NCBI GenBank assembly: GCA_035222895.1
Contig: JAVYIG010001585.1
Location: 124,001 to 188,000 of the forward strand
Source of the DNA: Strongylocentrotus droebachiensis
Taxonomy: Eukaryota > Echinodermata > Echinoidea > Camarodonta > Strongylocentrotidae
Reading direction: 5' to 3'
Length of the DNA stretch: 64,000 nt
Shown here piece by piece: positions 61,001 to 64,000 of the stretch; position 1 is the first letter of the stretch; each line of letters starts with the position of its first letter. Below the pieces are notes generated by a model. That model did no database searches, was not told where the DNA came from, and worked only from the letters and a program-made list of their open reading frames with translations. Position numbers and translations under genes: made by a program.

Positions 61001-64000
61001 TACCAGCCCCGGAGTGTAACGAGGTTGACAATCTCCCTGGTGAGTGCGCGCGTGCAGGCTTCTCGGCAGATAATCGTTTATTGTTACAATACAATACAAC
61101 AGAGTCATTTCTATAGTGCTCTTACAAACTAACTGTTGTTTCACAGCGCTTTACATACAAATTATCAAAGAATATGTTGTTGATCATGGTCAAAGAGGAA
61201 AGTTTTGAGACATTTTTTGGAATACATCTAAATTGAAAGAAAGAGAGCATCAGCGGGGATGGTTTGTTAAGCCCAAGCAAGGGTGTTTTAATATTCACTT
61301 GCATGAACCCTCTGCGTGTGTTTAAAAACTGTGCTTCCTGTGAAATAAAAACTCACAGCTGCACAAAAATTTACCGATTCAGGGTATGGTCAAGATTCAC
61401 AAAACAGTTTTTGCTCTTAAATACTGGTAGATACGTCACACCACTGAAATGTTTGTAATGTGCTACAGATTTTTGCTATGAAAATAGCCAATGTTCCCAA
61501 TTTGCAGTTTTTCTGGTATTGCAGTATCTAAAGCATCATTCACAAGGCAATACAAGGAAATCCTATTATATAACCAAATCACTCACTGAACAGCCCTGTA
61601 ATTAGAGTCCTGTATTTCTTTCCTGTATTCCTGTAATACTTCCTTCCTTCGTTTTACAATCTGCCTTTAACAAAGTTATCCCCAAGGAGCTAAGCAAGCA
61701 TATTTATAACTACCTGCAATCCTCCATGCAAACAATGACTGATATTTAAAATGCTATGTTATGAATCCTCACAGACGATAGCTATGACGGGAGATCCCCA
61801 ATGAGCTTTAATAGCAAGTATTAATAAAACTACCTGTACTTTCAATCCCCCATGCAAACATTGAGTGATATTTTAAATGCTATGTTATGAATCCTCACTG
61901 ACGATAATTATGATGGGAGATCCCCAATGAGCTTAGCAAGCATTTTTATAACTGCGGTGAAACTGTCTATAAAGACCACCCTAGGGAGACAAGAAAAGTG
62001 GTCTTTATGGGCAGGTGGTCTTCATGTACATGTTCCTTTAGTATATGTTTTAATGAGAATCCATTTTCAAGGGGAAACAAAAAATGTGGGCGTTGTAGAC
62101 ATGTGGTTTTTGTAGACAGGTGGTCACTAAAGCAGGTTTGACTGTACTTGCAATCCTTCATGCAAACATTGAGTGACATTTAAAATGCTTTTTGATGAAT
62201 CCTCACAGACGATAGCTACGATGGGAGATCCCCAGACAGTTTCTCCTTCACCACCTTTGGCGATGAGAGGACGGCCGAGAACCACGCAGTCCACTTCAAC
62301 GCCAGTCTCATCAACCCAGAGGGGGAGGTGAGATGCTTCATCGACGTCATCATCACCTTCAAGAAAGCGCATCCATCCGTCCAAAAGGTAAGCGAAGGCT
62401 CGGTCTGTAGTACTTAACAGGCATCCATCAGCCATGGTTCAACACCAGTAACACTATAATAATAAATGATGATATTGGATATTTATAAAGCGCTCATTTC
62501 AACCACATTAGGTGCTCAAGGTACCCCAATATTACACAGGCTCTGGCTAAGCTCCCGATGTTGGTGCTGAAAGCTTTCAAATAATTCCTTCCTAAACAAA
62601 ATATGAACCTATGTTTAAGAGGTATGAGTATCTGCCAAATAATTTTGATAAGAGGAACGTCATTTGAGAGTAATTAGCCAGATAGACATGTATTTTATAA
62701 GATGTTTGGGCTAAAGCTACAATAATTTTAATGTGCTATCCCATATTTTGTGAGAATAGTCATCGCTGGAACACAACAGTTCTTTTAAACTGCCAGAAGA
62801 CTGTTTTCATGATTGTAAAAACATTTCAAACAAGTTTAAACTTATGCAGGACTGCACTACTTGTAGCTACTTGCACTCTCTATATAGCAAACAATGCCTA
62901 ATCGGTGCCTGTTGGTCCCCCATGATCCCCTTTTTCTTATGTTAATTAAAAGCTGATTTGATGAGATAACCACCTGTCAGTGACCATACAGGGAGGCCTA
63001 ATCCCTCCTGGCTAAACCAGTGCAGACAAGCTTTAAGTATTGTTGGTCTCAGTTGATAAAGAATCCTGTGATTGTTCCTCCTTTTCTCCTTAGTCTGATA
63101 CCGTCCGTTTCATCAACACGCTGATGTGTGGTAACATGGAGCCAGGACTGTGGACCCTGGTCCTGTTTGAGCGTGGGGTCCGGGAACCGTTCCCTTACAC
63201 CATCCAGATCTTCCTCACTCCAGAGAGACCCAGAGGCTGGCTGGACTTCACAAGTCACGGTAAGAAAGACAATGTGATCATTTATTAGTAATGAGAGCAT
63301 ACACATAGAATAAGATTTTAATTCTTTGAGGTTTAGATATCCTCGCCCCCAAAAGACAAAAAATAAACAAACAAACAAACAAACACACACACATCTTGGA
63401 AATGATGTTCAGTAGAAATATATTAGACTATTCATGTCACAGTCCTAATTCCTCATTCTTGAAAGAGTGATTCCTTGAAATGTCTCCTTTATAGCAGTTC
63501 ATTCGATTAAAATCTCTTGGTATGCCCATCAACTGATTATGGAAATATGACAGAGGACGATTTTGTCATGGATGATTAAGATAATAAATGGTTTTCAACT
63601 AATTTCACACATCTTGCATGGGGCAATGTTATCATCCTTTTATGTGTGCTTGATTTCGAAATCAATATTGAATGTGAAGCTGAATTATTGCTTGGTTTCT
63701 TTCACCGCAGGGGATGAACTGCACAATCTATGGGCCATTGAACTGATCAGAGAACTGGGAGAAGAAGAGTACCCCTTCCTAGCCCACAAGCTCTCCAACC
63801 AACCCAGGCAGCCATGGCAACAACGGGAGGAGGAGCAAGCCAACCGTGCCATGGAGGAGGAGGAGGAGGAAGAGGAGGAGGATGATGAGGAAGACGATGA
63901 GGGCGGTAACTATGTCGGCGAGACTGGGATCAGGAAAGAAGCACGGGTCGATCCCGGCGGCGGCGAGGACAAGCAGAGCGTTCACGAGGAGGACGAAGAG
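22258..64000 (+). CDS. Peptide O-xylosyltransferase-like gene, partial (12 exons)
   Basis: Twelve exons (22258-22372, 34240-34408, 40787-40915, 45736-45838, 56984-57165, 57607-57793, 59389-59433, 60287-60366, 60903-61039, 62209-62387, 63094-63259, 63711 onward) give about 594 residues. Every join keeps phase with GT-AG introns. Family hallmarks are WDFVINLSGSDLPLR, SQWAVFSRDFIELVV, DIDFCG and LFFARKFD, as in GT14 xylosyltransferases. These Golgi type II membrane enzymes move xylose from UDP-xylose to serines of proteoglycan cores, the first step of glycosaminoglycan synthesis. Later exons fit the xylosyltransferase C-terminal domain (MEPGLWTLVLF). Sequons NLS, NVS, NLS and NAS agree with a lumenal protein. 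Missing: anchor, stem and the N-terminal part of the catalytic domain, whose exons were not found upstream. Introns range from 0.44 to 11.9 kb. Another GT14 member (core-2 branching enzyme) is less likely because of the FFARKFD block. Confidence 0.85.
22515..22715. repeat. TTAA-bordered dispersed repeat, copy 1
   Basis: About 200 bp closely matching 62835-63037 in the same orientation: 'gcactacttgtagctact', 'aacaatgcctaa', 'tcccccatgatc', 'gctgatttgatgagataac', 'cagggagg'. Both copies start and end at TTAA-like sites with weakly inverted ends. Likely a MITE; a SINE is possible. Confidence 0.7.
22716..24050. other. Intron DNA with a poly-C run
   Basis: Mostly AT-rich. 'ggaaagtgtttcca' repeats near 23139-23175 as a short tandem. 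C run at about 23926-23941. A minus-strand open frame at 23208-23435 is protein-like but lacks a known domain or splice context. Confidence 0.4.
24055..24500. repeat. Degenerate tandem repeat, about 130-140 bp, three copies
   Basis: 'cctcagagtgcagtgg', 'cctcagaatgcaatgg' and 'ccttagttctgtaaatg' start successive units near 24092, 24226 and 24370. Each unit then has 'gcaaata' or 'acaaata', 'gagatg' and a 'ttcacac'-like segment. Confidence 0.7.
24501..26180. other. Intron DNA, low-complexity tracts
   Basis: GTTT/GTT-rich tract at about 24950-25010 and C run at about 25818-25833. The hydrophobic open frames at 24725-25170 come from the T-rich tract and are not genes. Confidence 0.45.
26190..27260. 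repeat. Degenerate tandem array, about 150-210 bp units
   Basis: Successive units repeat 'tgtcctcattagtg', 'ctaatactagtagattcatg', 'ttgctgcagacca', 'acaagtattttcatcatc' and 'attggacaatgg' in order, giving about six units with uneven divergence. The two best units are about 26890-27050 and 27051-27170. The overlapping open frames on both strands are by-products. A fragment of the ACAGTCAAACC MITE sits at 26698-26748. Confidence 0.75.
26698..26748. mobile_element. MITE fragment, ACAGTCAAACCTG family
   Basis: 'agcctttatagagaggtgg' followed by 'gaagacaggtttgactgta' matches the right half of the element at 61955-62146. Left half is missing. Confidence 0.6.
27261..28830. other. Intron DNA with one dispersed-repeat fragment
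   Basis: 27861-27945 ('aaagggcaatccaacctt', 'agagaaacagagaaacat') resembles repeats at 30690-30850 and 55830-56000. A triplet 'aaatcagactgc' repeats near 27335. No exon seen. Confidence 0.4.
28831..28903. mobile_element. Foldback hairpin (family H)
   Basis: Arms 'cgcagaagggcattattctc' and 'agagttaatacccttctggc' followed by 'cctgaacaga'. Short loop 'tatatgttaacat', itself partly palindromic. Confidence 0.75.
28905..29990. repeat. Tandem array, about 205-235 bp, five copies
   Basis: Units carry 'ttattgtacacaca', 'ggtgatgatagat', 'ttcttgaaatgttcttgagc', 'ttttcctgtaggttactttt', 'ccagatggttccaacaggtt' and 'aatagaccctgtta'. The last phrase recurs near 29112, 29346, 29551, 29759 and 29964. Each unit includes an acceptor-like pyrimidine-rich 'tttcctgtag'. 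Overlapping open frames on both strands are by-products. Confidence 0.9.
30171..30255. repeat. Perfect 25-bp inverted repeat (hairpin)
   Basis: 30171-30195 ('ttttcacgaagtgacggtag' inside) and 30231-30255 are exact reverse complements, with a 35-bp loop. Flanks 'atcgtcgc' and 'aggacga' extend the pairing imperfectly. It is GC-richer than its surroundings and unrelated to family H. Confidence 0.85.
30690..30850. repeat. Dispersed repeat, 'gagaaacaaattagtgaaa' family
   Basis: 'gcagaaaaatgagagaaaca', 'gttatgaatgattgaag', 'gacat' and 'ttggcaac' occur in the same order as in 55860-56000 ('gcagaaaaatcagagaaac', 'gttatgaatgatta', 'gacatcact', 'ttggcaat'). A weak third block follows at 30885-30990. 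Confidence 0.6.
30991..31784. other. Intron DNA, no feature seen
   Basis: AT-rich, no array, terminal repeat or exon recognised. Confidence 0.4.
31785..32035. repeat. Two-copy tandem repeat, about 125 bp
   Basis: The phrase 'acattttaatgtccaaaaca' followed by 'gcaccattgtgatcgacaaa' and 'gcaaaaacattttcagaca' occurs at about 31852 and 31976, with no mismatch seen over more than 60 bp. The preceding 'agcttgcttc' blocks are more diverged. Confidence 0.9.
32480..32580 (-). repeat. AAT microsatellite and SINE/LINE tail fragment
   Basis: AATAAT run followed by 'acttataaagcgcttaccac'. On the minus strand this is the GCGCTTTATAA...(ATT)n tail shared with the repeats at 59.5 and 62.5 kb. Confidence 0.6.
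32581..34239. other. Intron DNA, no gene seen
   Basis: Holds a frame at 32664-32879 with no known domain, a 'ttaagcgctgaacaatcaag' scrap near 33423 that may be repeat-derived, and otherwise unremarkable DNA up to the T-rich acceptor tract of the next exon. Confidence 0.4.
34240..34408 (+). CDS. Xylosyltransferase-like exon B
   Basis: The acceptor is preceded by a T/C tract; the donor reads AG|GTGGGT. Completes a glycine codon, then HNFMRQNGNWKDRSDKPTDF, YGCGGHVYNVSYRGKRPDW and MHSTSQWAVFSR. It aligns with the 'CDSHMWRLG...GGSDWFVLTR' stretch of human xylosyltransferase, with Trp and Cys kept. Sequon NVS. Ends phase 2. Confidence 0.9.
34409..34482 (-). repeat. Antisense tRNA-derived SINE head at the exon B donor
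   Basis: On the minus strand: an A-box-like GGTCCAGTGG, then a B-box-like GGTTCAATACC, then ACCCAC. The GTGGGT donor of exon B is the reverse complement of that ACCCAC. Only the tRNA-related part is clear. Confidence 0.55.
34483..35160. other. Intron DNA, no feature seen
   Basis: AT-rich; 'ccaacattaattgaaaa' occurs twice (about 34889 and 35038), suggesting a small decayed duplication. Confidence 0.4.
35165..35395. repeat. CT / CTGT pyrimidine tract
   Basis: CTCTCT, CTGTCTGT and a C run (about 35260-35274). All pyrimidine on the plus strand. Open frames on both strands here are composed only of repeat-encoded residues. Confidence 0.95.
35495..35571. mobile_element. Foldback hairpin (family H)
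   Basis: Arms 'gctgagtgccaaaagggcat' and 'aatgcctgtctggctctcaa' followed by 'caga'; loop about 25 bp. Confidence 0.75.
35572..37860. other. Intron DNA, no gene seen
   Basis: 2.3 kb with no array or exon recognised. Small imperfect palindromes only. Confidence 0.4.
37868..38010. mobile_element. Half hairpin then full hairpin (family H)
   Basis: 37868-37896 is a lone right arm ('aatgaccttctggatcttaa', 'caga'). 37935-38010 is a full copy: 'gtctgctgagag', 'aaaggtgttaaac', then 'actttaatgcccatctggct' and 'ttcaacaga'. Confidence 0.7.
38150..38226. mobile_element. Foldback hairpin (family H), best-preserved copy
   Basis: Left arm begins TCTGTTGAGAGCCAGAAGGG; right arm ends CCCTTCTCGCTCTCAACAGA. 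Over about 26 paired bases only two or three differ. Loop about 25 bp. It serves as the family reference here. Confidence 0.85.
38478..38970. mobile_element. MITE-like element with TAGGG(G)TGCGTTCAA ends
   Basis: The left end 'taggggtgcgttcaagcgat' and right end 'attgaacgcaccctagg' are inverted copies. Inside, 'caagcgattttt' appears again near 38569, and 'cgcttgaaatcgcttgaac' near 38878. About 490 bp, GC-richer than its flanks, no transposase frame. Superfamily unresolved. Confidence 0.7.
38971..40786. other. Intron DNA, no gene seen
   Basis: Loose recurrence of 'gggattgta' with 'aatttcagtgttgc' around 39440-39800 suggests a decayed array. Otherwise featureless up to the acceptor of the next exon. 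Confidence 0.4.
40787..40915 (+). CDS. Xylosyltransferase-like exon C
   Basis: 'ttctccccag' acceptor, 'gtatgt' donor. Encodes DFIELVVSPDRGIFMNNLHF then CIIPDESYLASMLKISPF. Matches the FVEYV...YTLLPAESFFHTVLENSP stretch of human XYLT1. Enters in phase 2 and leaves in phase 2. Confidence 0.9.
40916..41190 (+). other. Intron start with a possible partial exon-end duplication
   Basis: 41049-41115 ('cctgcattacatcatatcgg', 'tcttacctagcttctgtgct', 'aagatgctaaaatattac') closely resembles the 3' part of exon C (40858-40911). A decayed copy of about 60 bp of coding sequence thus lies in the intron. It has no donor and the frame is not kept. Confidence 0.6.
41197..41274. repeat. CTC then CT microsatellite
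   Basis: CTCCTC run followed by about 60 bp of pure CT. Confidence 0.97.
41275..42520. other. Intron DNA, no gene seen
   Basis: A G run at about 41400-41410. No exon or terminal repeats recognised. Confidence 0.4.
42525..42890. repeat. Long CT-rich pyrimidine tract
   Basis: About 360 bp almost wholly C and T on the plus strand, with CTCTTT and CTCTCT subrepeats. 'ttgaccatctt' interrupts. Long frames on both strands are artefacts. Confidence 0.95.
42891..45735. other. Intron DNA, simple repeats only
   Basis: T run near 44740 and CA run near 44868-44881. A telomere-like 'ccctaac' motif is absent, though 'aaccctatt'-type phrases occur near 44510-44600. No exon recognised. Confidence 0.4.
45736..45838 (+). 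CDS. Xylosyltransferase-like exon D
   Basis: 'ctttcag' acceptor, 'gtaagc' donor. Encodes NTYIHGNLHHLKQFARKDDR then GFCRHTEDIDFCGQ. It matches NNLRITNWNRK...CKCQYKHIVDWCGC of vertebrate enzymes: the xDxCG block is kept, and a shortened cysteine set. Ends phase 0. Confidence 0.9.
45890..46096. repeat. GA tract and GT microsatellite
   Basis: Purine-rich GAGA stretch followed by a short GT run and more GA, beginning about 50 bp after the exon D donor. Confidence 0.9.
46265..46345. repeat. C and CT tract
   Basis: A C run followed by CT and C runs to about 46335. Confidence 0.85.
46676..46790. repeat. Pyrimidine minisatellite, about 25-bp unit
   Basis: 'cctcccatctcccctctcct' recurs three times with one-base variants, after a CTCC-rich start. 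Confidence 0.9.
46791..48280. other. Intron DNA, no gene seen
   Basis: 'gtttttgtttgtttcctgtcaaat' repeats once near 46909-46950 as a short tandem. C run near 47886. Nothing else recognised. Confidence 0.4.
48288..48545. repeat. Two-copy tandem repeat, about 125 bp
   Basis: 'gctaacatttcactagcaag' versus 'gctaatatttcatcagcaag', each followed by 'ttccc', 'gcaat', 'aataata' and 'ttgt..gtaaa'. Diverged. Confidence 0.7.
48830..48907. mobile_element. Foldback hairpin (family H)
   Basis: Left arm 'gagccagaagggtgttgaag', right arm 'ttgatgcccttatcactctc'. T-rich loop. Confidence 0.7.
48985..49262. mobile_element. Larger MITE sharing the family H core
   Basis: The left end 'ggcagaagggcgttagc' is the exact inverse of the right end 'gctaacgcccttctgcc' (near 49240-49257). 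A second direct copy of the end, 'gcagaagggcgttagcac', lies inside at 49037. The core GCAGAAGGGCGTTA is close to the hairpin consensus CCAGAAGGGCGTTAA. About 275 bp. The minus-strand open frame across it (49072-49362) is not supported as a gene. Confidence 0.7.
49263..49717. other. Intron DNA, no gene seen
   Basis: Two loosely similar blocks ('aaacaaagcccagacgatca' and 'aaacacagtttagaacatca', each followed by 'tgatt') suggest a decayed repeat with a period near 115 bp. Confidence 0.4.
49718..50371. mobile_element. CGGA-rich MITE with long inverted ends
   Basis: The left end 'ttaaggcccttttacacttt' followed by 'cacggatcgcatcacggatc' is the inverse of the right end at about 50326-50371. At least 38 bp pair. 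TTAA (or TWA) borders both sides. The interior is packed with CGGA and CACGG words in both orientations and is CpG-rich in an AT-rich region. Piggybac/Kolobok (TTAA) or Harbinger (TWA) ancestry cannot be separated here. The frames inside are repeat by-products. Confidence 0.8.
50476..50735 (+). mobile_element. tRNA-derived SINE with GGGTACCT body
   Basis: A tRNA-like head ('acttgacttgcgatcgat', then 'gagtttgaatcgcgatgcc' as B-box region) is followed by a body with 'ccagaggtaatgggtacctt', 'gcgggaagtcaaattccc' and an AT-rich end 'tatgtataaaaatag'. The 'aatgggtacct' block also occurs on the minus strand in the repeat at 59448-59650. Confidence 0.65.
50736..52910. other. Intron DNA with scraps of repeats
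   Basis: 50880-50940 has three copies of 'gtgacatataggtgcc'-like phrases. 51414 ('acgctatacaaagcc') and 52384-52415 ('gcgctatacataaacaaatt' then ATT-like) look like SINE/LINE tail scraps. No exon found; minus-strand frame 51859-52080 has no known domain. Confidence 0.4.
52915..53180. repeat. Two-copy tandem repeat, about 140 bp
   Basis: 'tattaatttggtaggtggga' followed by 'gctgaccaacttttgt' (or 'gttgaccaacttttgt') and 'ttcaaaatattga' occurs twice (about 52934 and 53076). Copies are very alike. Confidence 0.85.
53181..55825. other. Intron DNA, no gene seen
   Basis: 2.6 kb. A 9-bp perfect stem 'aggtcgggt' / 'acccgacct' lies at 55109-55135. No exon, array or MITE recognised. Confidence 0.4.
55830..56005. 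repeat. Dispersed repeat related to 30690-30850
   Basis: 'aaagggcaatctatcccttt', 'gcagaaaaatcagagaaac', 'tggtgaaagtttgaa', 'aagttatgaatgatta', 'gacatcactatagctatgca' and 'ttggcaat' follow in order. I recall this word order from an abundant repeat of deuterostome invertebrates; that memory is not checked. Confidence 0.6.
56006..56983. other. Intron DNA, no gene seen
   Basis: AT-rich to the acceptor of exon E. No array or terminal repeat recognised. Confidence 0.4.
56984..57165 (+). CDS. Xylosyltransferase-like exon E (FFARKFD block)
   Basis: 'tcattgcag' acceptor, 'gtttgt' donor. Encodes GPGIFETKDTEIMESIAN, then QLFFARKFDGDPENPARLF and QYYEFLRKNFISEEML. The FFARKFD block matches PTFFARKFE of human XYLT1/2 and is the strongest family marker in the window. 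Enters phase 0, leaves phase 2. Confidence 0.93.
57244..57520. repeat. GGT / GAT / GAG microsatellite complex
   Basis: GGT and GAT triplets, a pure GGT run at about 57371-57420, GGTAAT units, then GAG/GGA. It fills most of the 441-bp intron between exons E and F and so sits close to both splice sites. The long frames on both strands are artefacts. Confidence 0.97.
57607..57793 (+). CDS. Xylosyltransferase-like exon F
   Basis: 'ccccaccag' acceptor, 'gtacga' donor. Encodes QLIKLALQTEYGDSWEEEVQ, VMEVLKLRALPMLLPIDPCC and MFKDTRYWIDFLV. Corresponds to the linker from the catalytic domain toward the C-terminal domain; divergence from vertebrates is larger here. Leaves in phase 0. Confidence 0.85.
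58011..58153. mobile_element. hAT-like MITE, CAGGGATGCC ends
   Basis: Begins 'cagggatgccagtt' and ends 'aactggcatccctg', a perfect 14-bp inverted pair. CAGGG ends are typical of hAT elements. Flanks 'agctattg' and 'ctactgta' show no clean 8-bp duplication. 143 bp, no coding capacity. Confidence 0.8.
58154..58625. other. Intron DNA, no exon seen
   Basis: The frame at 58201-58413 has a plausible look but no known domain; exon F joins exon G in phase without it. Confidence 0.4.
58628..58760 (+). mobile_element. tRNA-derived SINE (head clear, body uncertain)
   Basis: A-box-like GGTGCAGTGG at about 58632 and B-box-like GGTTCCAATCT near 58667, about 35 bp apart as in a tRNA. The body continues with 'gtgccgtcattgatataaag'. 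Confidence 0.6.
59389..59433 (+). CDS. Xylosyltransferase-like exon G, 45 bp
   Basis: 'atccccag' acceptor, 'gtaagtatt' donor. Read in phase 0 it gives AETRSGEQRALRTSF. A second frame (LKQEVENREL...) looks attractive alone but leads to a stop in the next exon, so phase 0 is chosen. Too short to be found without the flanking exons. Confidence 0.75.
59448..59650 (-). mobile_element. SINE with GGGTACCT body and GCGCTATATAAA tail
   Basis: Read on the minus strand: 'aatgggtacctagcagg', then 'aagcgcttagtg', then 'gcgctatataaaaattgag' and an ATT-repeat tail. The body block matches the SINE at 50476-50735; the tail resembles that of the LINE at 11072-11335. Inserted 14 bp after the exon G donor. Confidence 0.65.
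60287..60366 (+). CDS. Xylosyltransferase-like exon H
   Basis: 'tatacag' acceptor, 'gtaaga' donor. Encodes IPQSRHQCFTRGQIKGFYLT and TKHAKD. The FTRGQIKGFYLTTKH part resembles YFYDDHFQGYLVTQ of human XYLT2. Ends phase 2 (AA of a Lys codon). Confidence 0.85.
60425..60544. mobile_element. Small MITE-like element, 13-bp inverted ends
   Basis: 'tttgtatgcctct' and 'agaggcatacaaa' are perfect inverted copies 120 bp apart end to end. The middle holds 'gcgatatctccagaaccact'. Confidence 0.6.
60598..60678 (+). mobile_element. tRNA-like SINE head or tRNA pseudogene
   Basis: A perfect B box GGTTCAAATCC and pairing acceptor-like ends (GGTGTTG with CGGCACT) give a tRNA-like outline; D and anticodon arms are poor, so a working tRNA is unlikely. 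Confidence 0.5.
60751..60858. mobile_element. MITE of the ACAGTCAAACCTG family, shortened copy
   Basis: 'gtgaacctactttagtaacc', 'aaagaccaca', then 'acacagtttcactgta'. About 108 bp against about 190 bp for the others, so part of the middle is lost. It ends 44 bp before exon I. Confidence 0.65.
60903..61039 (+). CDS. Xylosyltransferase-like exon I
   Basis: 'tttctccag' acceptor, 'gtgagtg' donor. Completes Lys, then KTQVQPSSPIPTESAGG, STLYLASYINLSDNMLPAPE and CNEVDNLP. Sequon NLS. Ends with one base of an Asp codon. Confidence 0.85.
61080..61676. other. Intron DNA with a repeat scrap
   Basis: 61105-61160 ('tttctatagtgctcttac', 'cacagcgctttacatac') looks like part of the GCGC-type repeat family. 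No exon seen in the rest. Confidence 0.4.
61775..61828 (+). other. Decoy start of exon J with in-frame stop and AATAAA
   Basis: If exon I were spliced to 61775, the frame would read DDSYDGRSPMSFNSKY then TAA at 61822-61824, overlapping AATAAA at 61823-61828. DDSYDGRSP is identical to the true exon J start. The result would lack exons J onward. Use of the site is not shown by sequence alone. Confidence 0.5.
61955..62146. mobile_element. MITE of the ACAGTCAAACCTG family, inside duplication unit three
   Basis: The left end 'ggtgaaactgtctataaaga' and right end 'gtcactaaagcaggtttgac' then 'tgta' are inverted relatives of the ends at 19896-20084. It splits the third unit between 'tataact' and 'acttgcaatcc', so it inserted after the duplication. 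Confidence 0.8.
62209..62387 (+). CDS. Xylosyltransferase-like exon J (C-terminal domain)
   Basis: 'cctcacag' acceptor with a weak pyrimidine tract, 'gtaagc' donor. Encodes DSYDGRSPDSFSFTTFGDE, NHAVHFNASLINPEGEVR and IDVIITFKKAHPSVQK. Sequon NAS. It fits the strand-rich C-terminal domain of xylosyltransferases (VTVTVIWVD region). The DWD motif I remember from this part of human XYLT1 is not visible. Ends phase 0. Confidence 0.85.
62455..62580 (-). repeat. SINE/LINE tail fragment
   Basis: AATAAT run, 'tttataaagcgctcattt', then 'ggtaccccaat' and 'ctggctaagctccc'. Same outline on the minus strand as 59448-59650. Confidence 0.6.
62835..63037. repeat. TTAA-bordered dispersed repeat, copy 2
   Basis: Same orientation and order of words as 22515-22715, about 85-90 percent alike by eye. 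Ends 57 bp before exon K. Confidence 0.7.
63094..63259 (+). CDS. Xylosyltransferase-like exon K
   Basis: 'ttctccttag' acceptor, 'gtaaga' donor. Encodes SDTVRFINTLMCGNMEPGLW, TLVLFERGVREPFPY and LTPERPRGWLDFTSH. MEPGLWTLVLF matches LRPGVWTVKIL of human XYLT1. Ends with one base of a glycine codon. Confidence 0.9.
63711..64000 (+). CDS. Xylosyltransferase-like exon L, runs off the window
   Basis: 'tttcaccgcag' acceptor. Encodes DELHNLWAIELIREL, FLAHKLSNQPRQPWQQREEE, then about 20 nearly continuous Glu/Asp (63853-63901), followed by GGNYVGETGIRKEARVD and a second acidic stretch at the window edge. No stop before 64000. A long acidic tail is not a feature I know from vertebrate xylosyltransferases. 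The phase joins cleanly to exon K. Confidence 0.8.

Larger units (their letters stand above)
61677..62230 (+). repeat. Tandem duplication of an intron-exon boundary
   Basis: Three units: about 61677-61790, 61791-61916, and 61917-62230 interrupted by a MITE. Each has 'catgcaaaca', 'tttaaaatgct', 'gaatcctca', an acceptor position and 'gggagatcccca'. The third unit is the real acceptor and start of exon J (AG at 62207-62208). Unit one keeps the AG (61773-61774); unit two reads CTG there, so its acceptor is lost. Confidence 0.9.

Noticed and set aside
62127-62435. 102-residue minus-strand frame
   Set aside because: Shadow of exon J, whose plus-strand frame and splice phases are convincing.

Overview
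The window looks like nuclear DNA of a marine invertebrate, most likely an echinoderm such as a sea urchin. Host DNA is AT-rich. Introns are long and full of small foldback elements, TTAA-flanked MITEs, tRNA-derived SINEs and degenerate minisatellites. A DIRS-type retroelement is present, and the one clear host gene is an animal proteoglycan enzyme. The species call is inference; nothing prokaryotic is present.

1-9.4 kb: repeat-rich gene-poor DNA interrupted at about 3269-9043 by a GC-rich DIRS-like retroelement. It has inverted terminal repeats that are identical over 155 bp by eye and an internal complementary region matching both ends. It looks young but broken. A possible orphan terminal exon of unknown function lies at 9451-9824.

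9.8-22.2 kb: no confident gene. It holds a LINE 3' fragment, several tandem arrays, a two-copy 610-bp duplication, MITEs and foldback hairpins.

22.26-64.0 kb: twelve consecutive plus-strand exons of a peptide O-xylosyltransferase-like gene (GT14 family). All eleven joins keep reading phase. The 5' exons (membrane anchor, stem, start of the catalytic domain) were not found, and the last exon runs off the window. The product should begin glycosaminoglycan chains on proteoglycan cores in the Golgi. The introns carry the rest of the mobile and tandem DNA.

Points that stand out: (1) a tandem duplication copied the 3' splice site and start of the exon at 62209 upstream, making a decoy exon with an in-frame stop that overlaps an AATAAA; (2) a family of roughly 75-bp foldback hairpins has over a dozen full or half copies in 64 kb; (3) the splice donor after the exon ending at 34408 lies in an antisense tRNA-derived SINE; (4) SINE copies appear to share their 3' tail with the LINE fragment, as in a SINE-LINE partnership. 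All comparisons were made by eye without alignment software.
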